A stretch of 64,000 bases of DNA from Linanthus parryae (GCA_023055425.1 JALGPY010000035.1:2347501-2411500), one strand, 5' to 3'. Positions 20,778-30,763 are shown, counted from the first letter of the stretch. The notes: generated by a model from the sequence alone, not told the origin. Translations and numbers: made by a program.

Positions 20778-21685
20778 TGCTATGATTGGCTATCTGTCGG
20801 ATAAATTCGCATATATGCTTTCAGATCACTTCGAGATCGTATTTGCGTAGCTTTGCTATCTTAGCAGATAGGTTTATGATTTGCTTCGATTCAAGTGCGA
20901 ATGCTATCTTGTGAGATAGGCCTTTGTAAATCACTTAAGATCATTGTGCATAATGCTGCTATCATGGCAGATAGACTTAAAAATCATTGTAAGATCGCAT
21001 TTGCTTCTATCATGGCTGATAGGCTTTGAAAGATCAGTCAAGATCATTTACCGCACGTATTGTTATCTTGTTAGACAAGCTTAGAAGATCTATTAAGATC
21101 ACGTTCACATGGGCTGCTATCGTGGCAGATAGGCTTGAAAGATCACTTGGGATCGTACTTCGCATAGGTTGCTATCGTTACAGATAGGCTTAAAAGATCA
21201 TTTTAAGATCATGTTCACCTGAGTTGCTATCATGGCAGATAGGCTTAGAAGATAAATTAAGATCGTATTCGCATAGGGTGCTATCGTGGCACATAGGCTT
21301 AGAAGATCGATTAAGATCGTTTTCGCATAGGCTGCTATCTTGGCAGATAGGCTTAGAAGATCAATTAAGATCGCATTCGCATAGGGTGCTATCGTGGCAG
21401 ATAGGCTTAGAAGATCGATTAAGATCGTTTTCGCATAGGCTGCTATCGTGGCAGATAGGCTTAGAAGATCAATTAAGATCGTTTTCGCATAGGCTGCCAT
21501 CGTGGCAGATGGGATTAGAAGATCAATTAAGATCGTATTTGCATAGGCTGCTATCGTGACAGATAGGCTTAAAAGATCAATTAAGATTGCATTCGCATAG
21601 GCTGCTATCGTGACAGATAGGCTTAAAAGATTAGTTGAGATCGCGTTCGAGTAAGTTGCTATCGCGGCGGATAGGCTTTTGCTAA
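20778..21685. repeat. 54-bp tandem repeat array between pol and the antisense gene
   Basis: A unit containing TGCTATCGTGGCAGATAGGC and AGATCAATTAAGATCG recurs at 54-bp spacing (phase points 21225, 21279, 21333, 21387 and onward), about 17 copies in all. Outer copies on the left are diverged; those at 21220-21560 are nearly identical. Because 54 is a multiple of three, open frames with an 18-residue repeated peptide appear on both strands. I regard these as by-products. Tandem arrays in the 3' untranslated part of Tat elements are known and can seed satellite DNA. Confidence 0.9.
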
Positions 21686-21885
21686 CAGTAATAATGAATT
21701 AAATTAAACAGTAAAGACATCTAGAAGCATAATGTTCTTCTCATTTGGGAGAAGCCTTTTATTATAGAACTCTCATATGGGAGAGATGAGATTACAGTTC
21801 TCTCATATGGGAGAGAAGACTTGCGAATCATGGCTATACAAAGCATAAGGCAACGTTGTAATAAAACGCGTATAATGAGAGAAGT

Positions 21886-23328
21886 TCAAGGATAATACTT
21901 CTTAATCCAGCGCATGTTGACTGAGCTTGGAGTTGAGGTCGTTCCGTGTAACCTCCGTATGCTGCAGTAGCCACTGTCAAAGACTTCTGTGACTTCAAAG
22001 GGCCCTTCCCAATTGGCTGCGAACTTTGGGTGAGCCGCCTCTCGCATGCAATGGTCAGATGAGCGCAAGACCAAATCTCCAACTGCGAAATCTCTATGTT
22101 GGACTGTTTTGTTGTACGCACGAGCGATCCTTTCTTGGTATCGTTTGTTGGTCCTTTTAGCTTGCTCCCGCTTTTCTTCTAGCAGGACTAAGTCATGGTC
22201 GCGTTGATTATCATACAATGCATGGAAAGCCAATCTTGCAGAGTTAACCTTCACTTCCGCAGGCACCACAGCCTCAGCTCCATAGCTTAGAAGGAATGGT
22301 GAGACCCCTGTGGGTGTCCTTGGAGAAGTCCGGTAAGCCCACAGGGCTATGCTCAAAGAATCAGCCCACTTCTTGTGGTCATCTGCGACCATCTTGCTCA
22401 GAATTCTCAACAGCGTCTTGTTGGTCGCTTCTGCTTGCCCATTTCCCTTCGGGTAGTACGGGGTGGAGCATATCTGCCTGATGTTGTATTCTGCTAGCTT
22501 CGCAGGCACCTGGCGATTAACAAAAGGAGTGCCATTATCCGAAATGATGGTGTTGGGAATTCCGAACCTGCATACGATGTTTTCTTGGATGAAATGGACC
22601 ACAGCTAGCGCATTTGCCGTATTTAGTGGTATCGCTTCTACCCACTTGGTGAACAACTCAGTCGCGGTGAGAATGAAGTGATTCCCATGCGAAGTTGGTC
22701 GAATGGGGCCAATAAAGTCCAGATCCCATGTGTGAAACGGCCATGGTGTTCCCAATGCATGTAGATCTACAGTAGGGGCGTGCACTAGATTATCTTTAAC
22801 TTGACACTCCTGGCAGCATCGTACTTTGGCGCGGCAATCATCCTCCATCGTGGGCCAGAAATACCCAATTGAGAGGAGTTGTCTGCATAATTTCGCACCC
22901 CCCTGATGTTCCGCCTGATGAGAAAGGTCCATCACCTCTTGTGCTTCCCTGCTGTCTAGACATCGCAGCAAGTTACCTTCATGGCCCTGATGCCAAAGCA
23001 GGTTTTCTTGCACCACATATCGGGCTGCTTTCCTCCTTAGTTTCTCAGCTTGTTTTCTCGATTCGGGTATAGTACCCTGGGTGAGAAAGTCAAAGAGTGG
23101 CTTCCTCCAATCCGCATCATCGTCAGTCAGAGAAATGAGTAAAGAATCTTTGATCAGTGCGCAACTCTCGCACTTTCCTTGTATTAATGCCGCGACCGTT
23201 GACATGTCCGGCCAGTGAATGCCATATATCTGGGCTTTCCGATAGATGGACACTTCACTTTCTCCGCAAGCATGTTGGTGAATCTTTTCTAACAGCAGTT
23301 GTCCCTCTTGCTCGGAGACGCATCGCAT
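21886..23328 (-). CDS. Gypsy integrase with zinc-binding modules
   Basis: Open frame of about 480 residues at the C-terminal end of pol. It begins with an HX3-type His region and CESC pair (module A), then repeats the same layout with HQAEHQGG and CCQECQ (module B). The rve core follows with the DDE triad: WDLDFIGPI, IISDNGTPF and PKGNGQAEATN. The C-terminus has a GPFEVTEVF-type GPY/F-like segment and ends VNMRWIKKYYP. Integrase joins the cDNA ends to host DNA in the nucleus. It overlaps the preceding RNase H frame by about 40 bp because of a frameshift near 23290-23330. No chromodomain is seen, as expected for Tat. Confidence 0.9.
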   Translation of the reverse strand: MRCVSEQEGQLLLEKIHQHACGESEVSIYRKAQIYGIHWPDMSTVAALIQGKCESCALIKDSLLISLTDDDADWRKPLFDFLTQGTIPESRKQAEKLRRKAARYVVQENLLWHQGHEGNLLRCLDSREAQEVMDLSHQAEHQGGAKLCRQLLSIGYFWPTMEDDCRAKVRCCQECQVKDNLVHAPTVDLHALGTPWPFHTWDLDFIGPIRPTSHGNHFILTATELFTKWVEAIPLNTANALAVVHFIQENIVCRFGIPNTIISDNGTPFVNRQVPAKLAEYNIRQICSTPYYPKGNGQAEATNKTLLRILSKMVADDHKKWADSLSIALWAYRTSPRTPTGVSPFLLSYGAEAVVPAEVKVNSARLAFHALYDNQRDHDLVLLEEKREQAKRTNKRYQERIARAYNKTVQHRDFAVGDLVLRSSDHCMREAAHPKFAANWEGPFEVTEVFDSGYCSIRRLHGTTSTPSSVNMRWIKKYYP

Positions 23329-24026
23329 AAGTATCCCGCCAGGCCCTTGTAGTAAAGGGTGTTGTCATGTATGCAGTACCCCTTTGTGAGTGCCCAGTTC
23401 TCGCTGATCGTGCCTTCTGCGATGGCCCGTAAGATTGCTTTTCTCCAGTCCGCATCGTCCATGTATTCATCGTCGCACGCATCTTCTGTTAACGCCGACG
23501 ATGTTCGCACTTCGATCGAGATTCTTGCAGGACATTTGTCTGTGCTAACCTTGGATCCCAAGGTGGCCAAAGCGTCTGCGTGCCTGTTGTCCGCTCGGGG
23601 CTTGTGCTCGTACCTAACGTCGCAGAATTGTTGCACCAGTTTTTGTACCAAGGTTCGGTAGGATAGTAGATTCATCTCCTTCAAACCGTACTCGCCCGAG
23701 GCTTGCTTGACAATCAGCTTGGAGTCGCCCATCACCGTCAGATTACTTACTTCCAAAGCTTTTGCTGCGCGGAGTCCCGCGATGAGGGCCTCATATTCTG
23801 CTTCGTTATTGGTGACTGCGAAGTCAAGCTTTGCAGACATCTGTATGACCTCCCCATCTGGTTTGGTCAAGACTATTCCAATGCCTCCACATTTCCTTGT
23901 TGATGAACCGTCGAAATGGAGCGTCCAATAGGGCAAATCAACTGCATAGATTTCAGGTCCCTCGAATTCTTCTTCAATCACAGACGCATGACTGTTATCG
24001 GGGAACTGCGCCAACAAATCCGCCAC
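23289..24026 (-). CDS. Second (archaeal-type) RNase H of gypsy pol
   Basis: Residues read WTLHFDGSSTRKCGGIGIVL, then NNEAEYEALIAGL, then VMGDSKLIVKQ, then NRHADALATL, giving an intact D-E-D-D catalytic set. This is the additional RNase H (aRNH) that Tat-lineage elements carry beside the original gypsy RNase H. It removes the RNA template during reverse transcription. The frame ends early at 23289 within the first copy of the integrase zinc-binding module because of a frameshift. Confidence 0.88.
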   Translation of the reverse strand: MADLLAQFPDNSHASVIEEEFEGPEIYAVDLPYWTLHFDGSSTRKCGGIGIVLTKPDGEVIQMSAKLDFAVTNNEAEYEALIAGLRAAKALEVSNLTVMGDSKLIVKQASGEYGLKEMNLLSYRTLVQKLVQQFCDVRYEHKPRADNRHADALATLGSKVSTDKCPARISIEVRTSSALTEDACDDEYMDDADWRKAILRAIAEGTISENWALTKGYCIHDNTLYYKGLAGYLCDASPSKRDNCC

Positions 24027-24050
24027 CGCCTGCGACTTGATCGCCCGCGG

Positions 24051-24660
24051 TCATGCGCATGTGATATCATATTGGGAGATGGTCATATACCATTTTGCCA
24101 ATCTTCCCCCAGGAGTGGTGTGAGTCAGAAGATATCGTATGGGATCACTCTTTGTGACCACCACTACTTTGTGCGACGCGAAGTAGTGTCTCAACTTTTC
24201 TATTACGAAGAATAGGGCAAGGCAATGACGCTCGATGTCCGTGTATCTTGATTCTGCGGGCTGCACAATGCGAGAGATGTAGTAGATGGGCCTTTCTTGA
24301 CCTTCATACTCCTGAGCCAAAAGAGCTCCTATAGACTTTCTCGTTGATGTCAGATACAGCAAAAGCGGTGAGCCTAGCTGAGGCGCGATCATTATTTTTG
24401 AAGATGTCAGCAGCTCCTTTAGATTCCCGAACGCAGCTTCGTGCTCCAGAGTCCAGCTGTATACGGCATCTTTCTTGAGAAGATCACTAAAACAACAGGT
24501 AATTCGGCAATCGCTGGGATGAATCTCCGCAGATATGATAGCTTCCCCAAGAACGTTTTCAAGGCACTCTAGTTATGTGGCGGAGTCATGCTAGTGATGG
24601 CTGACACTTTCGTAGGGTCAGGCTCGATTCCTTGGCGATGCACCACGCATCCCAAGAACT
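24051..24660 (-). pseudogene. RT thumb and first RNase H of gypsy pol, frameshifted
   Basis: From 24392 down to 24051 a frame reads the original Ty3/gypsy RNase H (IGALLAQEYEGQERPIYYIS, YTDIERHCLALFFVIEKLRHYF). The usual first catalytic Asp is not evident, which is common in Tat elements because the second RNase H takes over. Between 24392 and 24660 the RT thumb (GKFLG..., LGKLSYLRRFIP) is readable only across several stops and frame changes. Confidence 0.75.
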
Positions 24661-24669
24661 TTCCTGACG

Positions 24670-25608
24670 TCACTCCGAATGCGCACTCATGGGGTTCATC
24701 TTCAATTGAAAGCGTCTGCATCTATTGAACACTTTCCGCAAATCCGCCAGGTGATCTGCCTCCTGCTTGGATTTAACCACCAGATCATCCACATAAAATT
24801 CCACCTCCTTGTGCATCATGTCGTGGAACAGGGCCATCATGGCCCGCTGATAAGTTGCACCTGCGTTTTTGAGACCGAAAGGCATCACCGTATAGTTGAA
24901 TACCCCCACTGGGGTGATGAATGAAGTTTTCTGCGCATCTTCAGGGTCCATCTTGATCTGATTGTACCCGCTGAAGCCGTCCATGAAACTGAACATGCGA
25001 TGACCCGCTGTGGAGTCAATAAGCAGATCAATGTTGGGGAGCGGAAAATCGTCATTGGGGCAGAAACGATTGAGATCCCGGAAATCCACGCAGATGCGAA
25101 GCTGTCCATTCTTCTTTACCACTGGCACAATGTTGGCCAGCCATGTAGGATGGTGGTTCGGCTCTATGAACTTGGCGTCCAGGAGTTTGACAATCTCCTG
25201 TTTAATCTTCACGTTAAGCTCCGGCCTGAAGCTTCTTGTGCTCTGCTTTACTGGCTTAGATCCCGGAATGATGTCTAACCGGTGCATGGTGATGCTTGTG
25301 TCCAGACCTGGCATCTCATCATATTCCCATGCGAACACGTCCTTGTACTCGGTCAGGAGCTGTAGTAGTCCTTTCTCCTCTTCGCTTGTGAGGTCCGCAC
25401 TTAGAAAGACCGGCCTCTTCTTGTCTTCGTTCGGGCTTAGGAACACCTCCTTTAGCTCTTGCTTTTGCGGTATGGGTTTGTCTTCCATGCATTCGGGTGC
25501 TTCTTTGAGCTTCTCGTCTGGAGTGCTCTGCATTGGTTCTTCTGTTACCGCAACCTGCTCGATTTGGTTGATTTGCTCAGGGATATCCCCATGCCCGCGT
25601 GAGGACAC
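24670..25608 (-). CDS. Gypsy reverse transcriptase
   Basis: About 310 residues with classical RT motifs: LRICVDFRDLNRFCPND, FSFMDGFSGYNQIKM, YTVMPFGLKNAGATYQ and EFYVDDLVVKS, with the YVDD active site intact. A Glu/Lys-rich linker precedes it. The frame ends in KMNPMSAHSE followed by a stop, where a 1-nt shift would restore the usual MNP...CAFGV junction to the thumb. It copies element RNA into cDNA in cytoplasmic particles. Confidence 0.9.
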   Translation of the reverse strand: MSSRGHGDIPEQINQIEQVAVTEEPMQSTPDEKLKEAPECMEDKPIPQKQELKEVFLSPNEDKKRPVFLSADLTSEEEKGLLQLLTEYKDVFAWEYDEMPGLDTSITMHRLDIIPGSKPVKQSTRSFRPELNVKIKQEIVKLLDAKFIEPNHHPTWLANIVPVVKKNGQLRICVDFRDLNRFCPNDDFPLPNIDLLIDSTAGHRMFSFMDGFSGYNQIKMDPEDAQKTSFITPVGVFNYTVMPFGLKNAGATYQRAMMALFHDMMHKEVEFYVDDLVVKSKQEADHLADLRKVFNRCRRFQLKMNPMSAHSE

Positions 25609-25620
25609 CCCCGCGCACCT

Positions 25621-25905
25621 TCATATGTGATAGCATTTCTTCCCGTTGGCGTAGAAGCTCTCTATCTCCTTGCCCTCAGGGTCATGCTTTGCTATCCTTT
25701 TCAGAGTGTACACATTCTTTCGCTGATAGGCAATCCGCGGCGCTTCTTCTCGCGTGGGCGGCTTTTCCTTGGCATCCTCCCTTGTCACCATCACTCCCGC
25801 AGGTGACTGATCCTTGATATCTTCCCATAGGGGTAAAGGAGTAGGGTTGAATGGTCCCGGTGTTTCCTCATCCGCCATCTCGGTGAACCACACCGCCTCT
25901 GGTGG
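25621..25905 (-). pseudogene. Gag-RT linker; protease not found
   Basis: This segment continues gag sequence in a shifted frame (EAVWFTEMADEETPGPFNP, then KNVYTLKRIAKHDPEGKEIE) and ends at a stop near 25621. In most Ty3/gypsy elements an aspartic protease with D-T/S-G should lie here or just after. I find no such triplet in a matching context in any minus-strand frame between gag and RT, so the protease appears deleted or beyond recognition. Confidence 0.5.
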
Positions 25906-27821
25906 CTCGCATCTGTCTTCTTGTCGCTGGCGGAAAAGGTCATGATCTTTTCTGTAGAGCGAGACGCCCTGATGACTTTCCCATTGGAGACTACGAGATC
26001 CTCCTCGTAGTCTTCTGCTACCCTTAAGATCGCTTTTTTCATATCCGGGCGGCATTTCTCTGAGAAGTTCATCTCGTCGAAGAACCTGCTGAAGCCGTGC
26101 GACCCCTTCATCCGGTCGGCACGTTCGTCCTCCGTGTCTACACTGTAGTCTTCATCGTCATGGACTTCGGCAATGATGGGTAGACCATCCTCTGCGACCT
26201 CTTCCAGATCCACAATCGAGATCATAGCGACCTCTTTACCTTTCGATTCTTGCTCCGCATGGGCAGGAAGTGGATTGTTGCGCACGTCCTGCCTGTGGTC
26301 GCTGACGATCAGCTCGCCATTCTTCATCTTTTGGCTGAACACAATCCTGAGCTTCTTACAGTCCACTGTGGGATGCATGACCTTGCTGTGGTACTCGCAC
26401 CACTTCGGGTCCCTCACCATCTCCTTGGAGGGTGCCCTCTCGAGCGGCGGTAGGACACCGTCCTTGCGCCATTGCCTGCAGAGGTCGCTTGCTTCTTCCA
26501 CCGAACATGGCAGAGGTGGTGCATCAAAGTTCACAATCTTTGCCTGCTTCTGGGGTGAAACTGTATTGACTTCAGCTTCGCGTCCCCTCTTATAGCTGAA
26601 TCTCCCGATTTTGAAATTAGTTGCGCCCGAGGATTGCTCCGGAGCGCTTCTCTTTTTCTGCCTCTCCACTATAGGCTCGATGTTCTTCGTGCATTCAATC
26701 AGTTTTGAAAACGTAGGCGTTTGCAAGTTGATGAGCATACCTTTGTACTCATCTCGCATGCACTGCAGGCATATCTCTACAAGCCTACTTTCGAGAATCA
26801 CATCTTTGCATTCCAAGGACTTCGCCCTAAATTTCTTGATGAAGGTTATTCCGTCCTCCTCGCGCTTCTGATACATCCGCGAGAGGTGGATCATTGTCAC
26901 CTTTTCCTCCATCTGGAAGAACTTGGTGTAGAACTTCTGGAACATGTCGTCCCAAGTCTTCACGGACCCGGCTTCCAACGTCCTGTTCCACTTGTACGCT
27001 ACGTTTCCCAAGGATTTCGGGAACTCTCGCATCAGCAGTTTGGGATCGGCTCCGTACGGCCCCATGACATCGATGAAACGCATGACGTGTTCATGAGCGT
27101 TTCCATTGACATCTTCGAACTTGTCCCACTTAGGAGCCTTGTACCCAACCGGGTTAGGCATGAGGTAGATCTCTCGCGGGATAGGTGGATCGTTATCTAG
27201 TTTTGGGATGATGGTATCCGCGAATGATTGGTGAGCCAGAATGGTGTCTATGCGCTTCTGCAGAGACGTCATACACTCTGGAGTGTTTCCCTCGGTAGCA
27301 GGGGGAGGGGTTGCCGCAGGCGGAGGCGACACATATGCCGCAGGAGGATTGGGGACGTATTGGGCGTTCACATTGCCCCAGATTGCCGTTTGAGGAGGCA
27401 AGGGATACTACGAGGCCGGGTTAGGTACTAAAGCCGGAGGCTGAGGAGTATGAGCGGTGAGGGGCAACATTTGAGCTGTTGACCCTTGAATTGAAGGTAG
27501 CTGCGTAGTCGCCGGTGGAGTTTGCAGATTAGGGTTGGGTGGTGTTGTTGACACTCCCAATCCTTGAGTGGTGGAGGCTCCTCCTCCCTGCGAGACGGCG
27601 GTGGCTGGTGCAGGGTTCGGAGCAAGAGTCCCCAGAACAGCCATGATCCGTTCTAGCTGCGCAGATTGAGCTTTGAGAGCCTTCCCCTGACTCTGGATGG
27701 TGGCGTCCAAGGCCTCTAGCCTCGGAGCTTCACCCGTAGTCGTAGGAGTACGGCGGATCTCCTCTCCCGAGGCGGCTTCGGTGGAAGGCGATCTGTTACT
27801 GACATCATCCTCCTGAGACAT
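25791..27821 (-). pseudogene. Gypsy gag with one internal stop
   Basis: The likely start is ATG 27821 (MSQEDDVSNRS), about 40 bp inside the LTR and just after the primer-binding site. An in-frame TAG at 27408-27410 splits the frame; both halves are otherwise continuous. A Pro-rich N-terminal region is followed by the retrotransposon gag core (PKSLGNVAYKWNRTLEAGSV, WDDMFQKFYTKFF). A histidine-containing zinc motif, CEYHSKVMHPTVDC, lies near 26390. The last approximately 40 codons are out of frame because of a frameshift near 25900. Gag forms the virus-like particle. Confidence 0.85.
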
Positions 27822-27840
27822 GGTTGCTTGTGATGGTAAG

Positions 27841-27858
27841 TTCACGTCGGGTTCACCA
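27841..27858 (-). other. Primer-binding site, probably tRNA-Trp
   Basis: Plus strand TTCACGTCGGGTTCACCA equals, from memory, the last 18 nt of plant cytosolic tRNA-Trp including CCA. On the element strand it is the complement, three bases from the LTR end, in the correct place for minus-strand priming. Confidence 0.65.
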
Positions 27859-27861
27859 AAA

Positions 27862-28488
27862 TGTGCACAAGAGATTCCGGTGGGGAGAACTCCGTGTACA
27901 CCGTATGTAGAGGATCGGAAATGACACAGGAAGAGTTGGGTTGTGTGTAGGGAGAGAGTAAGGCAGTAGTAATGTCTGAGAGAGAGACAGGGGTTTGGCA
28001 GAGCTTCCGCGTATGGCCAGTGTGTCCTCCTTTGTATGGAAAGGTTAACGATCTATATTTAATGGAGAATGTGACCGTTGTAGTGTGATTAATGCGCCCA
28101 TCAATGGCGGCTTAATTAGCTTAACCACAACGGCACGTTCGTCCGTATATACAAGGACCGTTACAGCACGTTATGCGCGAATACCGGAACCGTTATGGGG
28201 TTGACCGGGTTTGACCGGATTGACCGGGTTTATGGAGCTCGTGCCATAAATCTCTCAAAACAGTTACTAAAGGTCGCGCGCGGGCTTGGCTCGCACGCGA
28301 CAGGGCTTACTCTAGCCTCCAAACCACTAAGTCCCTACAAGTCCCGTGCGGTGGTATGCGAGGGCCCTGTCTCGCAGCCCCCACATGGATCAGTGCGGCT
28401 GGTGATCCAGTGTGTGTGGAGCACAATATGGTGTGCTGGATGGTTGCCATGTGGCCAAGATCTGTCAGCTCAGAAAGCACTATCTACA
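27862..28488 (-). repeat. 5' LTR (element orientation) of the gypsy element
   Basis: 627 bp, TGTGCACAAG at the left edge and ATCTACA at the right, followed by TSD AATAG (28489-28493). Confidence 0.95.
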
Positions 28489-28529
28489 AATAGTAAAGTA
28501 CACTTATCTAAGCAAGAGTGTGTATTTAC

Positions 28530-28963
28530 GCAGATTCCATTCGCCATTTCAGCCAAGGTCGCCGAAGCAGAAGCCATGGTCGAAGGAATCAAGCTCGCTC
28601 TGGAGATAAATCAAACCCAGATCTGACTTGAAACAGACTCTCTATCTCTCTCTCTCTTGAAAAAGAGATGAGAAATGTAAAGTCAAGAGAAGAAATTAAT
28701 GGAGACGTTACATAAACGAGGCGAATCATCGAAGAAGCTGCCCACCTTCTCGGACTTTTGAACGACCATATGGTGGTTCACCTGCCACGTAAATGGAACA
28801 CCTTAGCAGATAGGGTTGCCAATTTGGGCTCTCTCTTGGGCTTAATAATTCTCAGTCTTGGTTTAACTCCCCACTAGTTTGGGTTGTAGATATTTTAATT
28901 TATGATGTAATGGGCCTATCTAAAGCCCCGCCTTCTTAATCCAGTGGATTTCTCTCAAAAAAA
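28530..28963 (+). mobile_element. 5'-truncated LINE, 16-bp TSD
   Basis: The sequence is the last part of an L1 ORF2 RNase H domain (ISAKVAEAEAMVEGIKLAL) plus 3' UTR and a short A-tail. AAGAGTGTGTATTTAC occurs at 28514-28529 and again at 28964-28979, a perfect duplication. The body resembles the 13200 region of the LINE at 8077, so it is the same broad family. It sits in the short host segment between the gypsy and copia elements. Confidence 0.9.
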
Positions 28964-29007
28964 AAGAGTGTGTATTTACATGTAAATAACAAACATAATA
29001 GGCTCGC

Positions 29008-30432
29008 TGTTGGAATAAGTGCCCTAGAGGCAATCTATATTTAGTATGAACAATGTGTTTTGGCTAGAATATTCATTTATTAATTATTGTGATTTTAATA
29101 TAATGAATTCCTTAGATACAATGGTTGTTTATCTTAAATATCCCTAGTCCATTATATTGGTTAACAGGAGAATCAAATATAGACTAGTACGTGTTTTGAT
29201 TGATATGGAGATATCAAGTCTAGCACATGGGTATGCATTAGGAGTAATGGCATACTGGATTGACCCACAACGAGAAGGATACATTAGACTATGTTAAAGT
29301 CACAAAGCTTCTCGTAGTGCTAATATAATTGCAATCCTTAGACTTGAAGTCACTAGGTACTCTAGTTGTGAAATATCATGCTTTGATATTATCAAACGTT
29401 ACACCGTAACTGAGTAACTATAATGGTAGTTATCGGGCATGATAGGAAGCAAGCTTAGAGATCGTAGTGATGTAGAGAGGATTTGTCCCTCCCACATAAT
29501 GGGAGTAAATATCCATGGCCACTCGAGGAGTGGTGCTTATTGAATGTCTAGCCAGACTCAGATAAATCAATATGGAGATATTGATGTTATCTGCTTGCAT
29601 AAGCATATTCCCAGGATCGAGGAACTATGGATTGGATATACGAGTGTGACTATTTATGTCTCGTGTCCAATCCGGATATGGAGACAAAGGAATAATGCAA
29701 TATGTGATATTAGGCACAAAAGGTTTGTCGGGATCACTGACTTATTTCTATTAGTTGGGTTGCATGGATGTGTTGCTAGACACCGCTCTATGTTAGTAAT
29801 AAGTTACTACCAACTAAGTAGAAACCTATGGGGTCACACGTCAAATAGAGTTGAACTAGAATTGGGATTAATTAATATGATTAATTAATTAGAAGGATCA
29901 CTTTGCAACACCTTGCAAACTTAGTAGGACTAATATTCAAGGAAGGGACTAATCCGAGTTCATGTAGTATTAGGAAGGACCTTTATGTAGTTAACAAGGA
30001 GCTGTTGAACTATATAAAGAATGCTCTAGCTTCCTTCCCATAACTAATGCTCATAACATAAGTGAGTTGTAAAGAAAGCAAAAGAGAGAGCAAGACAAGC
30101 TAGAGGCTGAAGCCCCTAGCTGTCCGCCCCTACCTGCCGGACACAAAGAGAGGCCGACTCCTCTCTTTGTCCCACGTTGCTTGATTCGTTCTTCCCTCTT
30201 CCTTCGGTCCAAGCTAGCACTAGGAGAAGGAAGAATCTATATCTCACATCTAGACGTGGATCAACCGTAGAGATGAGGACATTATTCTTCGTGTGATCTC
30301 CTGAACCAAAAGGTACACATCTTCAATGTCCTTTATCATGTTATGAATGTCTCTTCATGTGATCCTTGGTGGGCTTTGAGTAGGAATTAAATTTTTGTTA
30401 TTCCGCTGCGTAACCTACGTCAAAACCGAACA
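29008..30432 (+). repeat. 5' LTR of the copia element
   Basis: 1425 bp, TGTTGGAAT to CCGAACA, homologous along its length to 38896-40313 and to the solo LTR 2272-3674. Confidence 0.9.
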
Positions 30433-30433
30433 G

Positions 30434-30447
30434 CGGTATCAAATCCA
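30434..30447 (+). other. Degenerate primer-binding site of copia
   Basis: CGGTATCAAATCCA resembles the initiator-Met PBS TGGTATCAGAGCC with several changes and lies directly after the 5' LTR, which confirms the LTR boundary. Confidence 0.6.
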
Positions 30448-30763
30448 CATGGCGTAGTGCATAACATGATTTTATGTGTTGCGATTTCAGTTTATACACC
30501 GTTATATTCATATTACGCGAAAACAGAAATTAATTGGCATATTAGATGCAAATTGAATTTGATTCAATATAAACAAGATCTAATTTAACATTGGATGTGT
30601 AAATTGGTGATTTTGATCACATAGGATGTGAATAATTGGGTTCTTGAAAATTAGGGTTCTTTGACACATAGTTGGAAAAGGAGTTTTTCAATTATGGAAA
30701 GAATTATATGGAAACAACCATACTTGGGCAACAAGGAAGGAAGGGAAGGAGACTAGGGCCGAA

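Larger units (their letters stand above)
13777..28488 (-). mobile_element. Ty3/gypsy Tat-lineage retrotransposon with antisense gene, 14.7 kb
   Basis: Two 627-bp LTRs (13777-14403 and 27862-28488) differ at about eight positions by eye. The element is flanked by perfect AATAG duplications. In element orientation (minus strand) the order is LTR, primer-binding site, gag, RT, RNase H, a second archaeal-type RNase H, integrase, a 54-bp tandem array, an antisense multi-exon gene, polypurine tract, LTR. Two RNase H domains and an extra ORF region between pol and the 3' LTR are known features of the Tat lineage. Gag has one internal stop, pol has frameshifts, and no protease is visible, so it is non-autonomous now although young. 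Confidence 0.93.

Noticed and set aside
21198..21559. Open frames on both strands with an 18-residue repeated peptide
   Set aside because: They arise because the tandem unit is 54 bp, a multiple of three, and lacks stops. There is no start context or independent evidence of coding.
20778..21685. Regularly spaced repeats as a possible CRISPR array
   Set aside because: The units are contiguous with no unique spacers, and the sequence is plant nuclear DNA inside a retrotransposon.
25010..25630. 206-residue plus-strand open frame opposite RT
   Set aside because: It is the complement of the RT coding sequence, which has all catalytic motifs.
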